From contig CADEGN010000056.1 of NCBI GenBank assembly GCA_902826865.1, positions 2,367-35,530 on the forward strand: DNA of 33,164 bases, given 5' to 3'. Shown here piece after piece: positions 7,148-15,513 of the stretch. The stretch comes from an uncultured Myxococcales bacterium (lineage in GTDB: Bacteria > Myxococcota_A > Polyangia > Nannocystales > Nannocystaceae). The position numbers and the translations under genes are program-made. Numbering within the stretch: position 1 is the stretch's first letter; every line of letters begins with the position of its first letter. The notes below the pieces were generated by a model. That model searched no databases. It was not told the origin of the DNA and saw only the letters and a program-made list of their open reading frames with translations.

Positions 7148-10100
7148 ATGACCCGCTCCGGTGTGAAATCCAAAAGCGGAGCTCGGGCCGGGGCGTCGCT
7201 CGCCCAGCTCGCAGCGCCGCTATCCCTATTGCTTGCCCTCGATCCCGCTTCTGCGGGCGCCCAAACCAGTGCACCGACTTGGCCGAGTGCGCTGGTGGCC
7301 GCCTCAGCTGCGACCGCCGCCAATCGAATCGACGGGCTCACGGTCGAGGAGGTCGACGACGGGACGACGACCCTCCGCCTGCGAGGTTCGGCCCGGCCGA
7401 CGTTCAACGTGACGCGGCTTGCCGATCCCGATCGCTTGGTCATCGATGTCGCGGCCAGTGAACGCGGCAAGGTCGTGCCTCACCTTCCCCTCGACAACTG
7501 GGCGTGCGGTCGGCTCACCGTCACCGACGTCGAGGAGCAGGACGCGAAGCTGGTCCGGCTCGTGGTCGAGCTCAAGCGCGAGACCAGCTACATCGTAGTG
7601 CCCGACGAGCATGACCTGGTGGTGACGATCACGCCGCGCCAGGTCCCGCCCGAGGCCTACTTCGCGCACAAGAGCGCCGATCGCCGGCGCACCGAGCTTG
7701 AGGCAGAGGCGGCCCAGGTCGCCCGCCTGCGCAAGGACGCCGAGCACAAAGATGCCGCTGCGCGCACCCGCGCGGCGGCGGCCGACCGTGACATGAAGGC
7801 CGCGGAGGCCCGCGCCGGGGCAGCCAAGCGGGCCGAAGAGCGGGCGGTCGCAGCGTTGGCGCACGCGCGCCAGCTCGAAAAGGACGCCCGCAAGCGCGTG
7901 GCGGAGCGCTCAGGTCAACGCGGGCGAGCGCGTCGGTTGCTGCGCGAGGCGCAGGCCGAGCGCCGCAAGGCCGCGGCCGTGCGTACCGATGCCGAGCAGG
8001 TCCGGACCCTGGCGGATCGCAACCTCGCCAAGGCCAAGGCGGAGCTAGCCCATGAGCGCGCGCTTGTTGCCCAGGCACGGGAGCGCGCGGAGGCGAAAGA
8101 GGCGGCGGCGGATCGCAAGCTGTCGGCGGCAGCGTCGACGGCGAGCGTCGCCGATCGCAAGCTCGCCGCCGCCGCCGTGACCGAGGGTGAGGCGCGCCGT
8201 CGCCTCGTGCGGGCCGAGGCGACCGAGGGCGAGGCGCGAAGCAAATTGGCGGCCGCGGAGAAGACGGCGGCCGAGCTCGCGGCCGAAGCTAGGCGCAAGC
8301 TCGCGACTGCCCAAGCGCGGGCCGAGGCGGCCGGCGTGGTTGAAGTGGCCGCGCGGGATCGGCTGACCAAGGCCGAGGCTGCGGCTGCGATCGCCCAACG
8401 CGAGGCCGAAAAAGTACGGGCCGGCGCGAACGATGCCGACCTGCGCGCGCGCAAGAAGCTCGGCGATGCGGAGCGCAAGCTGAGCGCCGCCGAAACCACC
8501 CTATCGGAGGCCAAGCAAGAGCTCGCCCAGGCTTCGCGCCAAAGCGAGGCGATGGCCGGGAAGGCAGAGCAGGCCGAAAAGGCTGCCGCGGCCCTCTTGG
8601 CAAAGGCCGAGGTCGCGGCCAGTACCAAGCTCGCGGCCGCGGAGCGCAGCGCGCGTTCAACGATCGCCGCGGCGGAATCGAGCGCACGCACCCGCCTCGC
8701 GCAGGCGGAGACCGCCTCGCGATCGAAGCTCGCCGAAGCAGAGGCCGAGGCGCAGAACAAGCTCGCTGCTGCCGAACGCAGCAAGCTCGCGGCTGGCAAG
8801 CTCCTCGCGGACGCCGAAAAACAAGCCAAGGCCAGACTCGCCGCCGCGGACGTTGCGGCGGATCGAACCGTGGCCGAGGCGAGTGTGCGAGCGAGCAGCC
8901 AAGCGGCCGCCAAGCTGGAGGCTGCGCGGTCGGAGGCCGAGCGCATCGTCGCAGCGGCCAAGACCAAGGCCGAGGTGGCCACGGCGAGCCGCGTCGAGGC
9001 CGCGGAGAAGGCCGCGGCGGCGAAGATCGCGGCCGCTGAGACGCGCGCACGCAAGCTTGCGGCCGAGACGTTGGGCCAGGCGGAGGCCGAGGCCGAGCGT
9101 AAGCTGGAGGCCGCGCGCCAGGAGGCCAAGCTGCGCGCCGATGCTGAGGTAGCGGCCGCGCGCCGCAAGGCGGTCGCCGATGCCAAGCGCGAGCTCGAAG
9201 AGGTCAGAACGCGGGCGGAGGCCGAAACCGCCAAGTTGGTGGGTGCGGCGCGCGGCAAGGCCGAGCGCGAGGCTTCCGCGGAACTCGCAGCTACGCGAAA
9301 GAAGGCCGAGAGCGATGCGGCGGCCCAGATCGCCCGGGCGCGTGCGCGGGCGAAGGAGCTCGAGAACGCGGCCGAGCAGAAGCTCGCCATCGCGGACCGT
9401 GAAAGCAACACCGCGCGCGAGAGTCTCGCTGCGGCCCGGCGCGAGCGCGACGAAGTCGAACGCGAACGTCGAGATCTCGACGCCGATCGCCAGGTGCTCG
9501 CGAAGGCACAGGCGGAGGCCGTTGCCCTGCGCGAGCGAGCCGAGGCCGCGCTCGCGGACGCGAAGGTGGCCATGGCGGCGGCCGCGACCGACAAGAAGGA
9601 CGCCGTCGCGGCCCGCAAGGACGCCGACCGTGCGCTTGTTTCCGCCAAGGCCGAGGCTTCGCGCGCGCGCAAGCGCGGCGAGCTCACCCAAGAACTCGAG
9701 GCCAAGGTGGCGGCTGCCGAGCACGCCCGCGATGCGGCGCTGGCTCGTCAGCGCCGCGCCGAGGGTGATCTCGCCAAGCTCAGCGACGATCGCGATCGTT
9801 TGAGCAGCAAGCTCTCCGCCGAGCGCCGCACGTCGGAGGAGCTCCGCACGAAGATCGCCAAACGCGAGGGCGAGCTGCGTAAGGCCGAGGCCGAGGTCGT
9901 TCAGGCCAAGGATCGACTCGCCGCCGTCGGCACGATGGTTAGCGCCAAGGCGGTTGAGGATGCGCGCCTCGAAACCCGGCGCGCCCAGGCCACCGCCACC
10001 GTGCTCGAAAAACAGATCGTGCGGCTCGAGGACGAGGCTCGCGCGGCCAAGGCTCGCGCGAGCGAGACCGATGCCGTGGTACGCGAGCTTCAGGCCGGAG

Positions 10101-12370
10101 GTGCGCGTCGCCGCAAGCTCGAGGCGGCAGAGAAAGAGGCTGCACTTGCCGCGGCGGCCGCGAAGGCCGCAAAGACTGACGTCGATCGCGCGCGCGGCAA
10201 GCTCGGCGAGACCAACGAGCAACTCGAGACCCGCAAGGCCGAACTGGCCGAGCTCACGCGTCGTCGCGAGGAGCTAAAGAGCCAAGGTGAGGAGCTGGCC
10301 GGCAAGAACGCCGCCGCCAAGGCCGAGCTCGCCCGCGCCGAGGCACGCCTCGCCGAGGTCCAGAGATCTCTCGCTGCCGAGAAGCACAACCTCGCCGGCG
10401 TTCAAGGCGAGGTGCGCACGGCCCAAACGGATCTCGATCGTCAACTCGTGGCCTTGGCCGAACGCGAAGACGCACGCGAACCGGTGGTCGGTGGTGCCAA
10501 GCCGGCGACCAAGCAGGCGCCGGCGAAGACCGGTGCGACGACCCGGGTCAAGGACGTTCGCTTCGAGCACGATCGCGATGAGTCGCGCGTGGTGGTGGCG
10601 TTCGACGGACCCCTTTCGTACGCCGGCACTTCGCTGACCCCGACGATCGCCATGCTCTCGCTCGACCACGCCAAGATCCCGGCCGCGCTGGAGCGCAGCC
10701 TCGATGCGACGGCGTACAAGAGCCCGGTGCGGGTGGTGACGTCGTTCGCCGAGGGTGACGCCGCGAAGGTTGTCGTTTCGACAAGCGACGGCGTTGTCGG
10801 CCGGCTTGAGGAACGACCCGGCGAACTGGTGTGGCACTTCGCGCGCAAGGGTGCAAAAGGGCGCGGTGCCCGGAGCGCGGCTGAGGCGAGCACGGTGGCG
10901 GGCACGAAGGTCGGCGGGTATGCGGCACGGTCTGCGCCGGTCGCTGCGTCGATGGCTGTGCCCCCGGCCGCGCCGATCGCCGCGATGGCTCCGCCCGCCC
11001 CGGCGTCACCAATCTCCGCCTCCGACGACGACGTGGTGATGGACAGTCGACCGACGCGCAGCCGTGGGAAGTGGCGCGGCGAGCGGATCGAGATCGAGCT
11101 GCAGGACGCACCGATCAAGGACGTACTGCTGTTGTTCTCCGACATCGGCCACGTCAACATCATCGCCGGCCGCAACGTCGAGGGCCGCGTGACGATGAAG
11201 CTGGTCGCGGTCCCCTGGGATCAGGCGCTCGACATCATCTTGCGTTCACTGGGCCTCGGTTCGACACGCGACGGCAACGTCATCCGCGTCGCCACGGCCG
11301 AGGACCTCGAGGCCGAGCGCAAGGCGGCGATCGAACGGGCCAACGCGCGCGTGCAGCTCAAGCCACTCGAGACCAAGCTCCTGCCGGTCTCTTACGCAAC
11401 GGTCGAGGAGATGGTGCCCAAGGTCCAGAGCGTGCTGAGCCCGCGTGGCACGGTCACACCTGACACGCGCACCAATACGCTCATCATCATGGACGTGGCC
11501 GACAACGTTGCGTTGGCGGAGGCGTTGGTGCGCGAGCTTGACACCCAGACGCCACAGGTGTTGATCGAGGCCCGGATCGTCGAGGCGCGCACGACGTTTG
11601 CTCGCCAGCTCGGCGTCCAGTGGGGTTTCGACTTCACCGCATCACCCGGCACCGGCAACCCCACGGGCCTGTTGTTTCCGAACTCCGTCGGCATCGGTGG
11701 CGGCGGTACGGGCCGTCCGGCGGACACCCGCGGCCTCGTTCTGCCGGCGGCCGCGGCCAATCCGAACTACGCGGTCGATTTGCCGGCGGCAATCGGTACG
11801 GGTTCCGGTGGCGCCATCGGCTTCTCGTTTGGGAGCATCAGCGGCAATCTCAACACCAATCTTCGCCTGTCGGCCTCCGAGTCCACCGGGGACATCCGGA
11901 TCATCAGTGCACCGAAGATCGTCACACTCGACAACAGCGAGGCGCAGATCGAGCAGGGCGTGCAGATCCCGATCAGCCAAGTTAGCGCTCAGGGCGTCAA
12001 CACCCGCTTCGTCCGCGCGACGCTGTCATTGCGGGTGACCCCGCATGTGACCAACGAGGGCGCAGTTCTCCTCGACGTAATCGTGGAAAAGAACGAGGCC
12101 GACTTCGTCAATACCGGTGCCCGCGGCGATCCGACGATTCTCACCAAGCAGGCCCAGAGCCGGATGCTGATCAACGACAGCGACACCGCAGTGATCGGCG
12201 GCATCTACACCCGGACCAAGGCCATCAACTTCAAGAAGATCCCGTGGATCGCCGACGTGCCGATCATTGGATGGTTCTTCAAGAACAAGGCCGAAGCTGA
12301 TCAGCGCTCCGAAGTCCTCATCTTCCTCACGCCGAAGATCGTCAATCGCGCCAGCAGCATCGGCGGCTGA
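7148..12370 (+). CDS. pilQ: Giant PilQ secretin with a ~935-residue coiled-coil insert
   Basis: PilQ forms the outer-membrane channel through which the type IV pilus passes. This version is 1740 residues, whereas PilQ proteins are normally about 700-900. Order: signal peptide 1-38 (cut near SAGA/QT); AMIN domain about 58-170; continuous Ala/Glu/Lys/Arg-rich coiled coil about 175-1110; AMIN-like domain about 1132-1236; Ala/Pro-rich linker to about 1305; secretin N0/STN about 1310-1375 (ELQDAPIKDVLLLFSDIGHV); N1 about 1395-1455; secretin barrel about 1480-1736, with FKKIPWIADVPIIGWFFKNK and VLIFLTPKIV near the end. The insert is in frame, lacks stops and has the GC-rich codon use of its neighbours, so it is not an assembly artefact on its face. 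Its composition recalls the TolA helical domain. It lies in the pilMNOPQ-aroKB operon. Confidence 0.95.
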   Translation: MTRSGVKSKSGARAGASLAQLAAPLSLLLALDPASAGAQTSAPTWPSALVAASAATAANRIDGLTVEEVDDGTTTLRLRGSARPTFNVTRLADPDRLVIDVAASERGKVVPHLPLDNWACGRLTVTDVEEQDAKLVRLVVELKRETSYIVVPDEHDLVVTITPRQVPPEAYFAHKSADRRRTELEAEAAQVARLRKDAEHKDAAARTRAAAADRDMKAAEARAGAAKRAEERAVAALAHARQLEKDARKRVAERSGQRGRARRLLREAQAERRKAAAVRTDAEQVRTLADRNLAKAKAELAHERALVAQARERAEAKEAAADRKLSAAASTASVADRKLAAAAVTEGEARRRLVRAEATEGEARSKLAAAEKTAAELAAEARRKLATAQARAEAAGVVEVAARDRLTKAEAAAAIAQREAEKVRAGANDADLRARKKLGDAERKLSAAETTLSEAKQELAQASRQSEAMAGKAEQAEKAAAALLAKAEVAASTKLAAAERSARSTIAAAESSARTRLAQAETASRSKLAEAEAEAQNKLAAAERSKLAAGKLLADAEKQAKARLAAADVAADRTVAEASVRASSQAAAKLEAARSEAERIVAAAKTKAEVATASRVEAAEKAAAAKIAAAETRARKLAAETLGQAEAEAERKLEAARQEAKLRADAEVAAARRKAVADAKRELEEVRTRAEAETAKLVGAARGKAEREASAELAATRKKAESDAAAQIARARARAKELENAAEQKLAIADRESNTARESLAAARRERDEVERERRDLDADRQVLAKAQAEAVALRERAEAALADAKVAMAAAATDKKDAVAARKDADRALVSAKAEASRARKRGELTQELEAKVAAAEHARDAALARQRRAEGDLAKLSDDRDRLSSKLSAERRTSEELRTKIAKREGELRKAEAEVVQAKDRLAAVGTMVSAKAVEDARLETRRAQATATVLEKQIVRLEDEARAAKARASETDAVVRELQAGGARRRKLEAAEKEAALAAAAAKAAKTDVDRARGKLGETNEQLETRKAELAELTRRREELKSQGEELAGKNAAAKAELARAEARLAEVQRSLAAEKHNLAGVQGEVRTAQTDLDRQLVALAEREDAREPVVGGAKPATKQAPAKTGATTRVKDVRFEHDRDESRVVVAFDGPLSYAGTSLTPTIAMLSLDHAKIPAALERSLDATAYKSPVRVVTSFAEGDAAKVVVSTSDGVVGRLEERPGELVWHFARKGAKGRGARSAAEASTVAGTKVGGYAARSAPVAASMAVPPAAPIAAMAPPAPASPISASDDDVVMDSRPTRSRGKWRGERIEIELQDAPIKDVLLLFSDIGHVNIIAGRNVEGRVTMKLVAVPWDQALDIILRSLGLGSTRDGNVIRVATAEDLEAERKAAIERANARVQLKPLETKLLPVSYATVEEMVPKVQSVLSPRGTVTPDTRTNTLIIMDVADNVALAEALVRELDTQTPQVLIEARIVEARTTFARQLGVQWGFDFTASPGTGNPTGLLFPNSVGIGGGGTGRPADTRGLVLPAAAANPNYAVDLPAAIGTGSGGAIGFSFGSISGNLNTNLRLSASESTGDIRIISAPKIVTLDNSEAQIEQGVQIPISQVSAQGVNTRFVRATLSLRVTPHVTNEGAVLLDVIVEKNEADFVNTGARGDPTILTKQAQSRMLINDSDTAVIGGIYTRTKAINFKKIPWIADVPIIGWFFKNKAEADQRSEVLIFLTPKIVNRASSIGG
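8111..8278 (+). repeat. Four 42-nt (14-residue) tandem repeats in pilQ
   Basis: Residues 322-377 read as four 14-residue units: DRKLSAAASTASVA, DRKLAAAAVTEGEA, RRRLVRAEATEGEA and RSKLAAAEKTAAEL. The DNA shows the same 42-nt spacing: GATCGCAAGCT at 8111 and 8153, and an 18-nt stretch starting GACCGAGGG at 8179 and 8221 that differs at one base. Fourteen residues are two heptads. This points to local duplication inside the coiled coil. Confidence 0.75.
8624..8788 (+). repeat. Five 33-nt (11-residue, hendecad) tandem repeats in pilQ
   Basis: Residues 493-547 are five 11-residue units: TKLAAAERSAR, STIAAAESSAR, TRLAQAETASR, SKLAEAEAEAQ and NKLAAAERSKL. After a two-residue shift the period continues as GKLLADAEKQA, KARLAAADVAA and DRTVAEASVRA to residue 582. 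An 11-residue period is known for right-handed or straight coiled coils. Confidence 0.75.
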
Positions 12371-12400
12371 GCGCGGGCGACGGGCGGGGCAGGCGACGCC

Positions 12401-12919
12401 ATGGCACCCGTTTTCTTGGTTGGAATGATGGGCAGCGGCAAGTCGAGCGTCGCCCGCCGTGCCGCTGAGCTTCGTGGTGCGACCGCCGTCGATCTTGATC
12501 GGCGGATCGCCGTCATCGCCGGTCGGAGCATCGCCGAGCTCTTTGCCGAAGCGGGCGAGGCGCGCTTTCGTGCGCTTGAGCGCGCTGCCTTAGCCTCGCT
12601 GGTCGCCGAGCCCGGCTTCGCGGCGCGCGAGATCTGGGTCGCCACCGGTGGTGGGACAGTGGTCGATCCCGCCAATCGTGCGATGATGGCGGCGAACGGG
12701 AGCATCGTGCTGCTCGACGTGCCGATCGATGAACTCTGTCGCCGCCTGCGCGAAGATGGTGGCGTGCGGCCCCTGCTCGGCGAAGATCCGGCGGGAAGCT
12801 TGGGAGCGCTGTGGCGAGCGCGAGAAGCCGCCTACCGCGAGCACGCGCGCGTGGTCGACGGGGTGGGCAGCGCCGAAGGGGTTGCAGTCCGTGTGATCGC
12901 CGAGATCATGGGGTCCTGA
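12401..12919 (+). CDS. aroK: Shikimate kinase
   Basis: Shikimate kinase converts shikimate to shikimate-3-phosphate with ATP, the fifth step of the shikimate pathway, in the cytoplasm. The 172-residue length is normal. Walker A is GMMGSGKS at 8-15. Shikimate-binding residues are Asp33 in DLDRRI, Arg57 in FRALE and the Gly triplet in ATGGGTV at 83-85. The lid arginine is Arg123 in VRPLL. It starts 30 nt after pilQ and ends one base before the aroB start. The pilMNOPQ-aroK-aroB order matches that known in Pseudomonas and other gammaproteobacteria, so the gene probably shares the pil transcript. Confidence 0.95.
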   Translation: MAPVFLVGMMGSGKSSVARRAAELRGATAVDLDRRIAVIAGRSIAELFAEAGEARFRALERAALASLVAEPGFAAREIWVATGGGTVVDPANRAMMAANGSIVLLDVPIDELCRRLREDGGVRPLLGEDPAGSLGALWRAREAAYREHARVVDGVGSAEGVAVRVIAEIMGS

Positions 12920-12920
12920 C

Positions 12921-14036
12921 GTGGAGCCGACGGATTTTCGCCTGCAGATCCCCGTGCCGCAGCCGCCAGCGAGTTACGGCGTGCGGGTGGCTTGCGGCGC
13001 GCTCAGTGACGTTGCACGGGTGCTTCGCGACGCCGTGCGGGGCGCGACACGGGTGGCGATCGTGAGTGACCATCAGGTGATGGCGGCGCACGGGGAACGC
13101 CTGCGTGGGGCGCTGACCGCGAGTGGCCTTTCGGTTGGAGCCCACGTGGTGCCGGTGGGGGAAGCCAGCAAGTCGATGGAAGAGCTCACGTCCGGTCTCG
13201 ACGTGTTGCTCGCCATGGGGATCGGACGCGGCGATGCGATCGTGGCTCTCGGTGGCGGCGTGGTGGGTGACCTGGCCGGTTTGCTCGCGCACCTCTTGAT
13301 GCGCGGGGTCGCCGTCATCCAGTGCCCGAGCTCGCTTCTTGCGCAGGTCGACGCGTCGGTCGGGGGCAAGGTCGCGATCGATCGCCCGCTCGGCAAGAAC
13401 CTCGTCGGTGCGTTCCATCCGCCCGCGGGCGTGATCGTCGATCCCGAACTGCTGCGGACCCTCCCCAAACGGCATCTGCGGGCGGGCGCAGCCGAGATGA
13501 TCAAGCACGGGCTCTTGTTCGACGCTGCGCACCTCGACGCCCTCATCGCCGCGGCCGAAGACATCGTCGCCGGAGAGCCCGAGAGCTGTGCACCCCTGAT
13601 CGCCACGTCGATCGCGCTAAAGGCCGGGTGTGTCGCGGCGGATCCGTTCGAGCGCGCGGCGGAGGGTGGGCGAATGCTGCTCAATCTCGGGCACACGATC
13701 GGCCACGCCCTCGAGGCCGCTTCGAACTACGCGATGCTCCACGGCGAGGCCGTGGGCCTTGGTCTGTGCGCTGCCATGCGGGTGTCGATCGCTCGCGCCG
13801 GCGCGCCGCCCGCGTTGCTCGAGCACGTGTGTGCGATCCTCGAACGGTTTGGCTTGCCGAGCGACTTCGATCGGGTGTGGGAGGGTGAGCTGCGCGGGCG
13901 CGCAGTCGCGGCGTTGGCTCGCGACAAGAAGCGCAACGCTGAGGTGCTCTCCTACATCGCGCTGACCGACATCGCACACCCGGTGGTCCTGCAGCTCGCA
14001 CCCTCGGAACTCGTCGCCATCTTGGACGGGCGCTGA
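12921..14036 (+). CDS. aroB: 3-dehydroquinate synthase
   Basis: AroB converts the seven-carbon sugar phosphate DAHP to 3-dehydroquinate using NAD+ and a divalent metal, the second shikimate-pathway step. The 371-residue length is normal. Motifs in order are GGGVVGDLAG (111-120), PSSLLAQVDASVGGK (136-150), GKNLVGAFHPP, EMIKHGLL, NLGHTIGHALEA and HGEAV. Metal ligands are Glu192, His258 and His274. Translation starts at a GTG one base after the aroK stop, and no better ATG precedes the conserved region. It is the last gene of the pil-aro block and is followed by a hairpin with a T-run. Confidence 0.96.
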   Translation: MEPTDFRLQIPVPQPPASYGVRVACGALSDVARVLRDAVRGATRVAIVSDHQVMAAHGERLRGALTASGLSVGAHVVPVGEASKSMEELTSGLDVLLAMGIGRGDAIVALGGGVVGDLAGLLAHLLMRGVAVIQCPSSLLAQVDASVGGKVAIDRPLGKNLVGAFHPPAGVIVDPELLRTLPKRHLRAGAAEMIKHGLLFDAAHLDALIAAAEDIVAGEPESCAPLIATSIALKAGCVAADPFERAAEGGRMLLNLGHTIGHALEAASNYAMLHGEAVGLGLCAAMRVSIARAGAPPALLEHVCAILERFGLPSDFDRVWEGELRGRAVAALARDKKRNAEVLSYIALTDIAHPVVLQLAPSELVAILDGR

Positions 14037-14039
14037 GCT

Positions 14040-14089
14040 CGGCCCGCCCTTGCAGGTGGATCTTTCGCCGCTTTCACGGGCCGGTTTTT
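14040..14089 (+). terminator. Terminator closing the pil-aro operon
   Basis: CGGCCCG (14040-14046) and CGGGCCG (14077-14083) are perfect inverted repeats, followed by G and five Ts. The 30-nt loop is long for an intrinsic terminator, which lowers confidence. Confidence 0.5.
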
Positions 14090-14111
14090 GCGGGTGCGAC
14101 GTCCGGGGTGC

Positions 14112-14117
14112 TAGCCT
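14112..14117 (+). promoter_or_regulatory. Promoter -10 element for the Cys-rich lipoprotein
   Basis: TAGCCT in GGTGCTAGCCTAGTCC has a possible -35 TTGCGG at 14088-14093, 18 nt upstream. It predicts a leader of about 55 nt before the ATG at 14181. The -35 overlaps the end of the preceding T-run. Confidence 0.4.
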
Positions 14118-14180
14118 AGTCCGGTGGTCCCACGGGGCGCCTGTTTCGGGGCGCGTGCGGACGGCCGCGAGACATTCGCC

Positions 14181-14894
14181 ATGCGCAAGCTTCTGCTCAC
14201 GATCCTCTCCCTCGTCGCCCTGGCGCCGGGTTGCGCCGAGAACGAGGAGTCCCTCATCGTGCTCGACGCGCCTGCCTGGAAAGACGGCGAGTGCAGCGTC
14301 GATCCCTCCAGCGCAGAGTTTCTGCCGTTTGGCGTGTTGGATCTGTCGAGCGATCCCGTGACTGGCTACGTGATGCCAGCGATCCTGCTCAACAATGCCC
14401 GCGCCCAGCAGTCGAACAAGACCAACTCGGGGATCGTCAGCAACGAGATCCAGCTCACCGGGGCAGACGTCTCGTTGAGCAGCCCCCAAGACAAGACCCT
14501 CGTGGGCACGCTCGAGAAGGGCTTGCGCACGTTCAACTCGCCGCTGCCCACGATCTCGCTCATGCCCCAGCAGACCGCGGCGGTCGTGGTGGACGTCATT
14601 CCCAGCGTGACCGCGCAGGCGTTGGCCCCAAAGATCGCCGCCGATCAGGTCGTCACCATCGTCGCATCGGTGGTGTTCCGGGCCAGCCGTTCGGGCAACG
14701 TCATCGGTAAAGTCGGGGCGATCGAGGCCCGCGAGTTCGAGTTTCCGATCCGGCTGTGCAAGGGCTGCCTGCGGACCTGCGTCGACTGCCCAGGCGCGCG
14801 GTGCCCGGTCAACAACAACGACTGGGTGGGAGGCGTCTGCGGGAACTGGCAGGACCTCCCCATTGTCCCGCCGTCGTGCATCGTGGGTGGCTAG
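14181..14894 (+). CDS. Putative lipoprotein with a Cys-rich C-terminus, function unknown
   Basis: I do not recognise a named family. The product is 237 residues from the ATG at 14181. It begins with a clear lipoprotein signal, MRKLLLTILSLVALAPGC, with Cys18 as the lipid site, so it should be anchored in the envelope. Residues about 45-195 look like a beta-rich domain without obvious motifs. The C-terminus has closely spaced cysteines (CKGCLRTCVDCPGARCP) and another in GGVCGNW, which suggests disulfides or metal binding. A frame-consistent GTG at 14124 would bury the signal peptide, so it was not chosen. The gene stands alone between its own likely promoter and terminator. Confidence 0.7.
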   Translation: MRKLLLTILSLVALAPGCAENEESLIVLDAPAWKDGECSVDPSSAEFLPFGVLDLSSDPVTGYVMPAILLNNARAQQSNKTNSGIVSNEIQLTGADVSLSSPQDKTLVGTLEKGLRTFNSPLPTISLMPQQTAAVVVDVIPSVTAQALAPKIAADQVVTIVASVVFRASRSGNVIGKVGAIEAREFEFPIRLCKGCLRTCVDCPGARCPVNNNDWVGGVCGNWQDLPIVPPSCIVGG

Positions 14895-14930
14895 CAGCTT
14901 CACCCGCGTTGCACCACGGGCTGCTAGTTT
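14891..14930 (+). terminator. Hairpin terminator containing the lipoprotein stop codon
   Basis: CTAGCAGC (14891-14898) and GCTGCTAG (14920-14927) are perfect inverted repeats, extended internally by CCG/CGG and followed by TTT. The TAG stop at 14892-14894 lies inside the left arm. Confidence 0.6.
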
Positions 14931-15015
14931 GCGGTCCTCGTGCGGACGGGCCGACCAAAACCGGCCTTGACGCCGCGGCGAGGCGCTGCGACCTTTGTCG
15001 CGGGACCCCATCGCC

Positions 15016-15378
15016 ATGCTCCTCGACCAGCTCCGCCAGATCGTCGACAGCACGCCCGGGGCCGCCGGCGCGATTCTCATGGGTTTCGACGGGATCGCCG
15101 TCATGCAATACGCGGCCCCCGGGTTCGAGGGGAAGATCGACCTCGAGTCCGCCGCGATGGAGTTCTCGTTTCACTTCGCCGAGCTGCGACGTGCGGCCTC
15201 AAGCCTCGAGATGGGCACGGTCAGCGATATCACGGTCCGCGGCAGCGAGCAGACGCTGGTTTGCCGCGTGTTGTCCGAGGAGTACTTCGTCGCGGTCCTG
15301 ATGACCTCGCCGGGGCTGCTTGGCAAGGGTCGGTGGTTGCTTCGCCGCGCCGCGCCGGCCTTGCTCGAAGAGCTGTGA
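15016..15378 (+). CDS. Roadblock/LC7 domain protein
   Basis: This 120-residue protein is a single Roadblock/LC7 domain. The family includes MglB, the GTPase-activating partner of MglA in myxobacterial polarity, and many uncharacterised regulators. Typical features are LLDQLRQIVDSTPGAAGAIL, the turn MGFDGIAVMQY, and a C-terminal helix with LLRRAAPALLEEL. The ATG at 15016 is used; a TTG at 14995 would add seven residues (MSRDPIA) and cannot be ruled out. No small GTPase gene lies next to it. It is near the pilus genes, but it is not shown to act with them. Confidence 0.82.
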   Translation: MLLDQLRQIVDSTPGAAGAILMGFDGIAVMQYAAPGFEGKIDLESAAMEFSFHFAELRRAASSLEMGTVSDITVRGSEQTLVCRVLSEEYFVAVLMTSPGLLGKGRWLLRRAAPALLEEL

Positions 15379-15513
15379 GCATCCGCCTGCGGGTCCGGCA
15401 GAGGGCGCCCAGGCGCCGCCGAACCCCGCATCTGCGGCCCGGTTTCTGGTCGGCGGGCGCACCTCGAATGGGGCTAGCGCGCGAGGCGGCGAAGGCCCCA
15501 CAATACGCCCCGC

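Noticed and set aside
7915..9705. 596-residue minus-strand open frame opposite pilQ
   Set aside because: It is a Ser/Ala/Arg-only mirror of the Ala/Glu/Lys codons in the PilQ coiled coil, with no ribosome site or domain.
8657..10222. 521-residue minus-strand open frame opposite pilQ
   Set aside because: Same cause: shadow of a repetitive GC-rich gene.
7670..10480. Possible assembly artefact or CRISPR-like repeat region in pilQ
   Set aside because: Repeats are short, diverged and in frame, without regular spacers. They encode a continuous helix.
14124..14180. GTG start for the Cys-rich lipoprotein next to the -10 box
   Set aside because: It would place 19 residues before the lipoprotein signal and spoil export.
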